From Salinimicrobium flavum (GTDB taxonomy: Bacteria; Bacteroidota; Bacteroidia; Flavobacteriales; Flavobacteriaceae): DNA of 64,000 nt. The number at the start of each line of letters is the position of its first letter. Position 1 is the stretch's first letter. Made by a program: the position numbers and the translations under genes. This document shows positions 1 to 6,648 of this stretch, piece by piece. The notes below the pieces were generated by a model that was not told the DNA's origin, made no database searches, and saw only the letters and a program-made list of their open reading frames with translations. The DNA is taken from assembly GCF_042684505.1 (NCBI RefSeq), contig NZ_JBHULT010000010.1, positions 186,001 to 250,000 of the forward strand, given 5' to 3'.

Positions 1-195
1 ATTCAATCTGAAATTAACCAAGCGGCAAAGAATAAGGAAATTTATCATCTTTGGTGGCACCCACATAACTTTGGTGGTAATCCGGAAAAAAACTTAGAGG
101 AATTAGATTTTATACTCAAACATTTTAAATCCTGTCAAAATAAATTTGAATTTGGATCATTCAATATGGCAGGAATTACTTCACATCAAAGGTAA
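1..195 (+). CDS. Polysaccharide deacetylase family protein, C-terminal fragment
   Basis: The window opens inside an open frame that ends at the TAA at 193-195; 64 residues are visible. They include HLWWHPHNFGG, which resembles the conserved C-terminal histidine motif of NodB-type polysaccharide deacetylases found in Bacteroidota capsule loci, followed by a short helix-like tail (NLEELDFILKHFKS). The catalytic NodB part lies outside the window. Its position just before a polysaccharide gene cluster on the same strand suggests that it trims acetyl groups from the polymer or a precursor. The family call rests on this short motif only; the same-strand neighbours support it. Confidence 0.55.
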   Translation: MQSEINQAAKNKEIYHLWWHPHNFGGNPEKNLEELDFILKHFKSCQNKFEFGSFNMAGITSHQR

Positions 196-744
196 ACAAG
201 GATATTATCCTATCAATCGGCGCTATTCATCTAAAACCGGATATATCTCTATGTGATATTCTCCAAAGTGATTTGGCTGTTAAATGATAATAAATTTCTT
301 ATTATCTCCACTAAAAATGGAGTTTCAGCTGACATAATTAAGGTTTAAAATAAAGGTGGATTGGATATACTATTTTTCTGGCTTTAGATGACCGCTTTTT
401 TAACTAATTTCAGGGTAATATGCATTAGATTATAAGGCAGGTGGGGTACTAATCTTCCGCTTTAAATGTAAATAATTATTGAGAAAACCATTTTTCCGCA
501 AGTCCTCCGAACGAATTTGACTACATTTATTTTGCCTTAACAGTTCCTTTTAATAATATTAAGCCAATTGCCTACAATTTTGGAAATCACTTTCCTCCAA
601 AAGGCCTCCTAATTTTTCTAAAAAGATTTTAATTTTCTGCACTTTGTCGGACGTAAACTAAGTTCATCGAAAACTAAATTCACCTTCTTTTTTCCCCATG
701 ACGATTGATTAAATTTAAGGTAATAGAAACCAAATCAAATTGTT
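196..744. other. Intergenic region, no gene seen
   Basis: These 549 bases carry stop codons in all frames and no recognisable RNA. The sequence is AT-rich. The last 40 bases contain an inverted repeat described separately. I see no terminator hairpin for the deacetylase and no convincing consensus promoter, although a TTTG about 100 bases upstream of the lipoprotein start is followed by CATCGAAAA, an arrangement also seen upstream of the paralogous gene at 2019. Confidence 0.5.
705..738 (+). promoter_or_regulatory. Inverted repeat in the leader of the repeat lipoprotein
   Basis: TTGATT (705-710) and AATCAA (733-738) form a 6-bp inverted repeat ending 6 bases before the ATG at 745. The equivalent place upstream of the paralog at 2019 has a longer version with a 10-bp stem. 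The two leaders also share TTGTTATGAAAAAAAT at the start codon. Either a shared operator or an mRNA hairpin masking the start is possible; this copy is weak alone. Confidence 0.35.
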
Positions 745-1689
745 ATGAAAAAAATTTACTTATTGTTGATGGTCGCCTTGATTTATTCCTGTTCTGTAGA
801 AGATGACAGCTATCTCGAATATGGCGATGTACATTCTTTAACCGGCTCTGCAGTAGAAAATGATGACTGCAGCACGGTTAACGCCGGAGCTGATGCTTCA
901 AGAACTATTACCCAGTCTAAAGCCGATGCTATCTCTGGTGTTGACCAGGTACGACAACTTTATTTAAACTTGTTAGAAGAGGGAGTTACTCGTGATGGAG
1001 AATTTGATCCAACCATTTGGAGTCTTATTAATTCCTATAACGGTCCGGGAACTTATTCAACAACCTATACTATAACAGAGGGAGATTGTTCAGATTCTGT
1101 GGAGCTAACTATTGTGGTGGTTCCAAACGGAAGCTCAGATCCCACCTGTGATTTAACAGCAGGAGCCGATGCTTCAAGAACTATTACCCAATCTAAAGCC
1201 GAGGCTATTACTGGTGTGGACCAGGTGCGAAACCTTTATTTAAACTTATTAGGCGAAGGGGTTTCGCGTGAGGGAGAATTTGATCCATCCATTTGGAGTC
1301 TTATTAATTCTTATACTGGTCCTGGAACTTATTCAACAACCTATACTATAACAGAGGGAGATTGTTCAGATTCTGTGGAGCTAACTATTGTGGTGGTTCC
1401 AAACGGAAGCTCAGATCCCACCTGTGATTTAACAGCAGGAGCTGATGCTTCAAGAACTATTACCCAATCTAAAGCCGATGCTATTACTGGTGTGGACCAG
1501 GTGCGAAACCTTTATTTAAACTTATTAGGCGAAGGGGTTTCGCGTGAGGGAGAATTTGATCCAACCATTTGGAGTCTTATTAATTCCTACACTGGTCCGG
1601 GAACTTATTCAACAACCTATACTATAACAGAGGGAGATTGTTCAGATTCAGTTGAGCTCAGTATCATAGTTGTACCCGACAACTCATAA
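745..1689 (+). CDS. Lipoprotein with three 92-residue Ig-like repeats
   Basis: This 314-residue protein starts with a lipoprotein signal peptide whose lipobox ends at Cys16 (ALIYSC), so it should be anchored by lipid in the outer membrane or displayed at the surface. After a short linker, three repeats begin at residues 47, 139 and 231, each with AGADASRTITQSKA, a helical stretch around VRNLYLNLL, FDPTIWSLINSY, and a strand-rich end (GTYSTTYTITEGDCSDSVEL) ending in VVVP. The last part looks like an Ig/PKD-type beta-sandwich, with one or two cysteines per unit. No enzyme motif is visible. A paralog with one repeat follows at 2019. Next to a capsule locus it may be a surface adhesin or a polysaccharide-attached protein, but that is inference only. 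Confidence 0.8.
   Translation: MKKIYLLLMVALIYSCSVEDDSYLEYGDVHSLTGSAVENDDCSTVNAGADASRTITQSKADAISGVDQVRQLYLNLLEEGVTRDGEFDPTIWSLINSYNGPGTYSTTYTITEGDCSDSVELTIVVVPNGSSDPTCDLTAGADASRTITQSKAEAITGVDQVRNLYLNLLGEGVSREGEFDPSIWSLINSYTGPGTYSTTYTITEGDCSDSVELTIVVVPNGSSDPTCDLTAGADASRTITQSKADAITGVDQVRNLYLNLLGEGVSREGEFDPTIWSLINSYTGPGTYSTTYTITEGDCSDSVELSIIVVPDNS
883..1689 (+). repeat. Tandem 276-bp coding repeats (three units)
   Basis: Units start at 883, 1159 and 1435 with an exact 276-bp period (92 codons); the third is cut by the stop codon. Units 2 and 3 are nearly identical in DNA including third codon positions, until about base 1650, where unit 3 changes to the ending found in the paralog (GAGCTCAGTAT). 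Unit 1 is more diverged. Such an array can expand or contract by recombination. Confidence 0.9.
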
Positions 1690-1710
1690 GAATCCAATCT
1701 CTGATTATAA

Positions 1711-1740
1711 ACAAAGGCTGCGGTGCAGCCTTTGTTATTT
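1711..1740 (+). terminator. Intrinsic terminator after the repeat lipoprotein
   Basis: ACAAAGGCTGC (1711-1721) and GCAGCCTTTGT (1725-1735) form a perfect 11-bp stem with a GGT loop, followed by TATTTTATC. It lies 22 bases after the stop codon of the repeat lipoprotein. Confidence 0.85.
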
Positions 1741-1983
1741 TATCTATAGGAGAAAGGTGTCAAAATAATTTCCCTCCTTTTTTAATTAAGAAAAAAAAAT
1801 TGATTATAAACATTTTGTTTTAAGTTATTATTTAAATTAAATCATAATGATCGTTTCTAAATTTTATAAATCCTTTACCTTCAAATTCTTTTAATCATTG
1901 AATGATATGGAATTCTGCATTTGGTCGATTATGATCTTCGATACATCGAAAATTTCCGCCATTTCCGTTCTTTTTCATAGCCA

Positions 1984-2012
1984 TTGATTAAGTTTAATAA
2001 TTACTTAATCAA
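1984..2012 (+). promoter_or_regulatory. Perfect inverted repeat just upstream of the second lipoprotein
   Basis: TTGATTAAGT (1984-1993) and ACTTAATCAA (2003-2012) make a perfect 10-bp stem with a 9-base loop, ending 6 bases before the ATG. There is no T-run, so it is unlikely to be a terminator. The weaker counterpart upstream of the first paralog (705-738) suggests a shared regulatory element: a protein operator or an mRNA hairpin limiting translation. Confidence 0.5.
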
Positions 2013-2018
2013 TTTGTT

Positions 2019-2801
2019 ATGAAAAAAATATACTTATTGTTTATGGCCTTCACCTTCCTATCCTGCTCTGTAGAAGACGAAGGGATAATGCCAAACGAAA
2101 ATTATTTAATGGATCTTTCCGCTGTAGTCGAAGGAACCGGCTGTGCAACTGATTCTTACCCCTTTGAAGATGCCGGTGTGATTGAGGTGGTGAATGATGA
2201 AGAGGTAGTTTATGTGACCATACTTGCCAACAGTGGGTATGTACTTAACACTGTGCGTCTCCAGGTAGGGGATCACCTTGATGATTTTCCTTTAACAGGG
2301 AATGGGAATTTGCCTCCCGGCCAAATGAAAATTAATGAGTCTTTTTCGTCCGGAGTAACCCAACGTACTTATGAATTTCCACTTTCTGATTATTCAGATT
2401 CAGTTACCATTGCCTCTATTTCAAGTTTCTCCGGTACTGCGGGAAATATTACCGCCTGGGCAGGGGATAATCATGTGCAATCAGGGAATTGGTCCTATTT
2501 TGAATATATGATCCAGGATTGCCACAAACCATGTAAGGAGTTTGACGCGGGTCAGAATAAATCGAAAACAATTACTTCATCTAAAGCCGATGAAATCTCT
2601 GGGGTGGACCAGGCACGAAATCTTTACTTAAGCTTGTTAGACCCGGGGGTTAACCGTAATGGCACCTTTGATCCTTCTATCTGGTATTTGATCAATGATT
2701 TTAAAAGGAGCGGTGTCGGGGCCTATACAACAACTTATACTATAACCGAAGGAGATTGTTCTGATTCTGTTGAGCTCAGTATGATAGTGGTACCAGATTA
2801 A
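2019..2801 (+). CDS. Lipoprotein with unknown N-terminal domain and one Ig-like repeat
   Basis: The 260-residue product has a lipobox ending at Cys16 (FTFLSC) and a signal peptide almost identical to that of the preceding lipoprotein. Residues about 30-165 form a strand-rich domain I do not recognise (VVEGTGCATDSYPFEDAG at its start). Residues about 170-260 are one copy of the 92-residue repeat (SKADEISGVDQARNLYLSLL, then TYTITEGDCSDSVELSM). Shared signal, leader and C-terminal repeat show that the two genes came from a duplication followed by domain exchange. A terminator follows 22 bases after the stop, so it is probably a single-gene unit. Function unknown; exported surface protein. Confidence 0.8.
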   Translation: MKKIYLLFMAFTFLSCSVEDEGIMPNENYLMDLSAVVEGTGCATDSYPFEDAGVIEVVNDEEVVYVTILANSGYVLNTVRLQVGDHLDDFPLTGNGNLPPGQMKINESFSSGVTQRTYEFPLSDYSDSVTIASISSFSGTAGNITAWAGDNHVQSGNWSYFEYMIQDCHKPCKEFDAGQNKSKTITSSKADEISGVDQARNLYLSLLDPGVNRNGTFDPSIWYLINDFKRSGVGAYTTTYTITEGDCSDSVELSMIVVPD

Positions 2802-2823
2802 CTGGAGAGTTCGGACTTCAATC

Positions 2824-2850
2824 TAAGGCTATCTTTAAAGCAGCCTTATT
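2824..2850 (+). terminator. Probable terminator after the second lipoprotein
   Basis: TAAGGCT (2824-2830) pairs with AGCCTTA (2842-2848) around an 11-base loop, followed by TTTCAATATTAT. The stem is shorter than that of the preceding terminator and the T-run is weak. Confidence 0.55.
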
Positions 2851-3045
2851 TCAATATTATCCTAATTTGGGATAATTTTCTCTTCATGTAAAATTTCTAA
2901 TGTCTGAAAAGAATTAATTGTTCATAGCCACTGAATTTAATTTGTTCAGAATCTATCTTGGCTTCTGTCTCTTTGATTTTTGGTTGTTGCGCGAAAGAGT
3001 CTCCTTTATTTCTCCAATAGCTAAAAAAGTATTTTTAGAAATCGG

Positions 3046-3053
3046 TATATTTG
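3046..3053 (+). promoter_or_regulatory. Bacteroidota -7 promoter element (TATATTTG)
   Basis: TATATTTG fits the TAnnTTTG consensus of the Bacteroidota housekeeping sigma factor, but no TTTG lies 18-19 bases upstream. It would start transcription near 3060, a few bases before the ATG at 3066. It overlaps the in-frame TTG at 3051, which argues that the TTG is not the start codon. It is the best candidate promoter for the glycan-synthesis run. Confidence 0.5.
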
Positions 3054-3065
3054 GCAAAAATAATA

Positions 3066-4232
3066 ATGCCTCCCAAACTTATCCGCATTACGACAGTTCC
3101 CCTTTCCCTCGAAAAACTTCTGGAAGGGCAGCTTAGCTTTATGAACGATCATTATGAAGTGACTGCTGTTTCGGCGGAAAAAGCACGTTTAGACAGGTAT
3201 GGGCGTGATAACCGGGTAAAAACTTTTCATGTAGAAATGACCCGTGCGATTACTCCCCTAAAGGACATGAAAGCTGTCCTTAAATTGTACAGGTTCTTAA
3301 AAAAGGAAAATCCCCTGATCGTTCATACCCATACCCCGAAAGCTGGAATTGTAGGAATGCTGGCGGCAAAGATGGCAGGGGTGCCGGTAAGATTGCATAC
3401 TGTTGCAGGTATGCCCCTGATGGAAACCACCGGAACCAAAAGAAAGATCCTGGAGCAGGTGGAGAAATTCACCTACAGCCTTGCCACCAGAATTTATCCC
3501 AATTCGCGTGGACTGAAAGAAATTATTTTGAAGGAAGGTTTTGTGGAGGAGCAAAAACTTAAGATCCTGGGAAAGGGAAGTTCCAACGGAATAGATACAG
3601 AATATTTCGATCCACGGCGATATTCTGAAGAAGATAAAACCGCTCTGCGAAAAGAATGGAAGATCACTGAAGCAGACCTGGTGTTTATTTTTATTGGTCG
3701 CCTGGTGTCAGAAAAAGGTATAAATGAACTGGTTTCGGCCTTCAATGAACTTCAATTAAAACATCCGGATGTTAGCCTGCTTCTCGTAGGTCCTTTCGAA
3801 GAAGAACTGGATCCGCTCTCTCCCTCTACATTAAAATTGATTGAAAACCATCCAAAAATTATTACCACCGACTATCAAATTGATGTCAGACCATTTCTGG
3901 CAATTTCAGATGTGTTGGCCTTTCCGAGCTATCGGGAAGGTTTTCCGAATGTGGTAATGCAGGCAGGGGCAATGAGGATACCTTCTATCGTGAGTGATAT
4001 CAATGGCTGCAATGAAATTATTTCCAATGAGATCAACGGACTCATTATTCCGGCTAAATCTGGGAAAAGTCTCTATACCACGATGGAAAAACTGGTAACA
4101 GATGTTGAACTCAGAAAGATACTTTCACAAAATAGCCGTGAAATGATCTGTGAACACTATGAGCGGAAGGAATTCTGGGAAATTTTGTTAAAGGAATACA
4201 AAACCTTGGAGCAGGAAATTTCAAAAAACTAA
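3066..4232 (+). CDS. GT4 family glycosyltransferase (PglA-like position)
   Basis: A GT-B fold glycosyltransferase of 388 residues. Visible marks are HTHTPKAGIVGMLAA in the N-terminal domain, IFIGRLVSEKGINELVSAF opening the nucleotide-sugar half, and SYREGFPNVVMQAGAM near the C-terminus, where the second Glu of the EX7E motif is Gln. This family usually adds a second sugar to an undecaprenyl-linked first sugar, as PglA does in Campylobacter; here the next genes make and load a bacillosamine-like first sugar. I chose ATG 3066 over the in-frame TTG at 3051 because that TTG sits inside a -7 promoter element. The sugar specificity cannot be read from the sequence. Confidence 0.85.
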   Translation: MPPKLIRITTVPLSLEKLLEGQLSFMNDHYEVTAVSAEKARLDRYGRDNRVKTFHVEMTRAITPLKDMKAVLKLYRFLKKENPLIVHTHTPKAGIVGMLAAKMAGVPVRLHTVAGMPLMETTGTKRKILEQVEKFTYSLATRIYPNSRGLKEIILKEGFVEEQKLKILGKGSSNGIDTEYFDPRRYSEEDKTALRKEWKITEADLVFIFIGRLVSEKGINELVSAFNELQLKHPDVSLLLVGPFEEELDPLSPSTLKLIENHPKIITTDYQIDVRPFLAISDVLAFPSYREGFPNVVMQAGAMRIPSIVSDINGCNEIISNEINGLIIPAKSGKSLYTTMEKLVTDVELRKILSQNSREMICEHYERKEFWEILLKEYKTLEQEISKN

Positions 4233-4269
4233 TTTAGCAGCCCGGGGAAAATGTCCTGACTTACTGTAT

Positions 4270-4875
4270 ATGTACAGAAAATTTTTTAAGCCCATTATAG
4301 ATTTTACGGTTGCATTATCGGCTTTGTTGATCCTGAGTCCCTTTCTGCTCATGTTCGTACTACTGCTGGCATTTGCTAACGGGGGAAATCCATTTTTCCT
4401 GCAACGCCGGCCCGGTAAGAATGGTAAGATCTTCAGGATCGTGAAGTTTAAAACTATGACCGATGAAAAGGATAATGAGGGGAAATTACTGCCGGATTCT
4501 GAGCGTTTAACGGCCGTTGGCAGGTTTGTAAGAAAGACTTCCGTAGACGAGATCCCGCAGCTGTTCAACGTTTTGAAAGGTGATATGAGTTTGATTGGCC
4601 CACGTCCATTGCTTCCGGAATACCTTCCGCTATACAATGAGAGACAGATGAGAAGACATGAGGTAAGACCCGGAATAACCGGATGGGCACAGGTAAATGG
4701 CCGAAATGCTATTAGCTGGAACCAAAAATTTGAATATGATGTATGGTATGTGGAAAACCTGTCTTTTGGCCTCGACCTTAAAATACTTTTTAGAACCTTC
4801 AGGAAAGTGCTGATCTCTGAAGGAATAAATACAGCGAATATGGCAACTACAGAACCTTATAACGGAAATAATTAA
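4270..4875 (+). CDS. pglC: Undecaprenyl-phosphate phosphoglycosyl transferase, PglC-like
   Basis: This 201-residue protein has the size of the minimal monotopic phosphoglycosyl transferases. An N-terminal hydrophobic re-entrant segment (residues about 10-35) follows the basic start MYRKFFKP. The core motifs are KFKTMTDEKD, RFVRKTSVDEIPQLFNVLKG and MSLIGPRPLLPEY, and the C-terminal RPGITGWAQVNGRN. It transfers a sugar phosphate from a UDP-sugar to undecaprenyl phosphate at the inner face of the membrane, starting the repeat unit. The four neighbours match the Campylobacter pgl set for UDP-diNAc-bacillosamine, so that sugar or a close relative is the likely substrate. The stop is directly followed by the next ATG. 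Confidence 0.9.
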   Translation: MYRKFFKPIIDFTVALSALLILSPFLLMFVLLLAFANGGNPFFLQRRPGKNGKIFRIVKFKTMTDEKDNEGKLLPDSERLTAVGRFVRKTSVDEIPQLFNVLKGDMSLIGPRPLLPEYLPLYNERQMRRHEVRPGITGWAQVNGRNAISWNQKFEYDVWYVENLSFGLDLKILFRTFRKVLISEGINTANMATTEPYNGNN

Positions 4876-5493
4876 ATGAATCTATACGGAGCCAGCGGCC
4901 ATGCAAAAGTGGTTATTGATATTATCCACTCCCGAATGGAGGAGATACACTATGTCCTGGATGATAATCCTGCCATCACAGGCTTATATGATTATCCTGT
5001 AATTAGTTCTTTTGGACCCGAAGTTTTACGCAGGGGTACATTAGTGACCATAGGTGATAATGAAATAAGAAAAAAGGTAGTAGACAGGCTCGATGGCCCA
5101 ATTTTTAAAGCCATCTATCATGCCGCAGCCGCTGTAGATCCAACCGTGGAATTTGGAGAAGGTACAGTAGTTATGGCTAACGCTTCCATCAATGCCGATA
5201 CTATCATTGGAAAGAATTGTATAATAAATACCGGGGCCACTGTTGAGCACGACTGTGTTTTGGGGAATTATGTCCATATTTCCCCCAATGCTGCCCTGGC
5301 CGGCGGAGTGGTAGTAGGAGAGGGGTCTCATATTGGAATTGGGGCAGTGGTCATACCCGGGATCAAGATCGGAAAATGGGCTACTGTTGGAGCCGGAGCA
5401 GTAGTAATAGAAGACGTTCCCGATAATGCAACTGTTGTAGGAAATCCGGGAAAGATCATTAAATATAAGAATGAGGAAAATGAACAACGATAA
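4876..5493 (+). CDS. pglD: Sugar O/N-acetyltransferase, PglD/NeuD family
   Basis: A 205-residue member of the PglD-like acetyltransferase family. The N-terminal Rossmann-like part starts LYGASGHAKVVIDII. From about residue 90 there are left-handed beta-helix hexapeptide repeats, with the catalytic-type histidine in GATVEHDCVLGNYVHI and the closing AVVIEDVPDNATVVGNPGKI. PglD acetylates the 4-amino group of UDP-4-amino-sugar using acetyl-CoA. The ATG directly follows the TAA of the pglC-like gene and the 3' end overlaps the aminotransferase start, so the three are translated as one unit. Confidence 0.88.
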   Translation: MNLYGASGHAKVVIDIIHSRMEEIHYVLDDNPAITGLYDYPVISSFGPEVLRRGTLVTIGDNEIRKKVVDRLDGPIFKAIYHAAAAVDPTVEFGEGTVVMANASINADTIIGKNCIINTGATVEHDCVLGNYVHISPNAALAGGVVVGEGSHIGIGAVVIPGIKIGKWATVGAGAVVIEDVPDNATVVGNPGKIIKYKNEENEQR

Positions 5494-6631
5494 AATATGG
5501 TTGTCCTCCCCACACATGGGTGGGAATGAACGAAAGTTTATTGATGAAGCCTTCAACCAAAATTGGATTGCTCCTTTGGGACCTAACGTCAACGGGTTTG
5601 AGGAAGACCTTCAGAAATACCTTCAGGAGGATGTAAAGGTCGCGACATTAAGTTCCGGAACGGCAGCTTTGCATTTAGGCCTGATTTTATTAGGTGTAGA
5701 AAGGGGAGACGAGGTACTGTGCCAGAGCCTTACTTTTGCGGCGTCAGCCAATCCAATAATTTACCAGGGAGCCACTCCGGTATTCATTGACAGCGAGCCG
5801 GAAACCCTGAATATTTGTCCGGGAGCTTTGGAGGAAGCAATCATTGACCGTATGGAGCAAGGAAAGAAACCTAAAGCTATCATTGCGGTACATCTATACG
5901 GCATGCCTTATAAAATAGAAGAAGTTCATGCAGTGGCCAAAAAATATGACATTCCCGTCATAGAAGATAGTGCCGAGGCATTGGGTAGCAGTTACAAAGA
6001 GCAGAAATGCGGCACTTTTGGTGACCTTGCCATACTTTCCTTTAACGGCAATAAGATCATTACAACATCCGGAGGAGGGGCTTTAGTGACCAAAGATCAG
6101 AAACAGAAAGAAAAAGCCGTTTTCCTGGCAACACAGGCCAGGGATAATGCGCCCCACTATCAGCACAGTGAGATTGGTTATAACTACAGAATGAGCAATA
6201 TTTGTGCGGGAATTGGAAGAGGCCAGATGCAGGTGCTCGACCAGCATGTAGAGGCGCGGCGGGAAATGCATAAATTTTATCAAGCTCTTTTTGAGGAGGT
6301 AAAAGGAGTAAATATATTCAGTGAACCTAAAAATACTTACTTTTGTAACCACTGGCTTACGGTTATTACCATAGATAAACAGGAAAGTGGTTTTACTTCG
6401 GAAGAATTAAGACTGCATCTGGAGAAGAAAAATATTGAAAGCAGGCCACTTTGGAAACCAATGCATTTGCAACCGGTTTTTAAAAGTGCACCTTTCTATG
6501 GAAGTAGTGTAGCTGCTGAAGCCTTTGAAAAGGGTCTTTGTTTACCTTCAGGTTCGAATTTATCACAAGATGATAAAACCCGTATCGCTGAAGCAATAAC
6601 AGAATTTTTTACGGTAAGTAAAGAAAATTGA
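5471..6631 (+). CDS. pglE: DegT/DnrJ/EryC1/StrS-type sugar aminotransferase, PglE-like
   Basis: The 386-residue protein has the family hallmarks of PLP-dependent sugar aminotransferases: NDKIWLSSPHMGGNE at the start, ATLSSGTAALHLGLILLG for cofactor phosphate binding, VIEDSAEALGSSY, and the PLP lysine in LSFNGNKIITTSGGGAL. It would convert the 4-keto sugar made by the PglF-like enzyme into the 4-amino sugar with glutamate as donor. It overlaps the acetyltransferase gene by 23 bases; a second in-frame ATG at 5480 would shorten the overlap and is equally plausible. Its place between acetyltransferase and dehydratase supports the bacillosamine-type pathway. Confidence 0.9.
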   Translation: MRKMNNDKIWLSSPHMGGNERKFIDEAFNQNWIAPLGPNVNGFEEDLQKYLQEDVKVATLSSGTAALHLGLILLGVERGDEVLCQSLTFAASANPIIYQGATPVFIDSEPETLNICPGALEEAIIDRMEQGKKPKAIIAVHLYGMPYKIEEVHAVAKKYDIPVIEDSAEALGSSYKEQKCGTFGDLAILSFNGNKIITTSGGGALVTKDQKQKEKAVFLATQARDNAPHYQHSEIGYNYRMSNICAGIGRGQMQVLDQHVEARREMHKFYQALFEEVKGVNIFSEPKNTYFCNHWLTVITIDKQESGFTSEELRLHLEKKNIESRPLWKPMHLQPVFKSAPFYGSSVAAEAFEKGLCLPSGSNLSQDDKTRIAEAITEFFTVSKEN

Positions 6632-6648
6632 TCCTATAAAGCTCTTGT

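Larger units (their letters stand above)
1690..2018. other. Intergenic region between the two paralogous lipoprotein genes
   Basis: These 329 bases contain a strong terminator right after the first lipoprotein gene and a perfect hairpin in front of the second. The part between (about 1745-1980) is AT-rich, has no open frame, and includes TTTG followed 18 bases later by TACATCGA near 1921-1950, a poor match to the Bacteroidota promoter. Confidence 0.5.

Noticed and set aside
2918..3136. Open frame of 72 codons before the GT4 gene
   Set aside because: It overlaps the start of a clear glycosyltransferase in another frame, covers the promoter element and has no family features.
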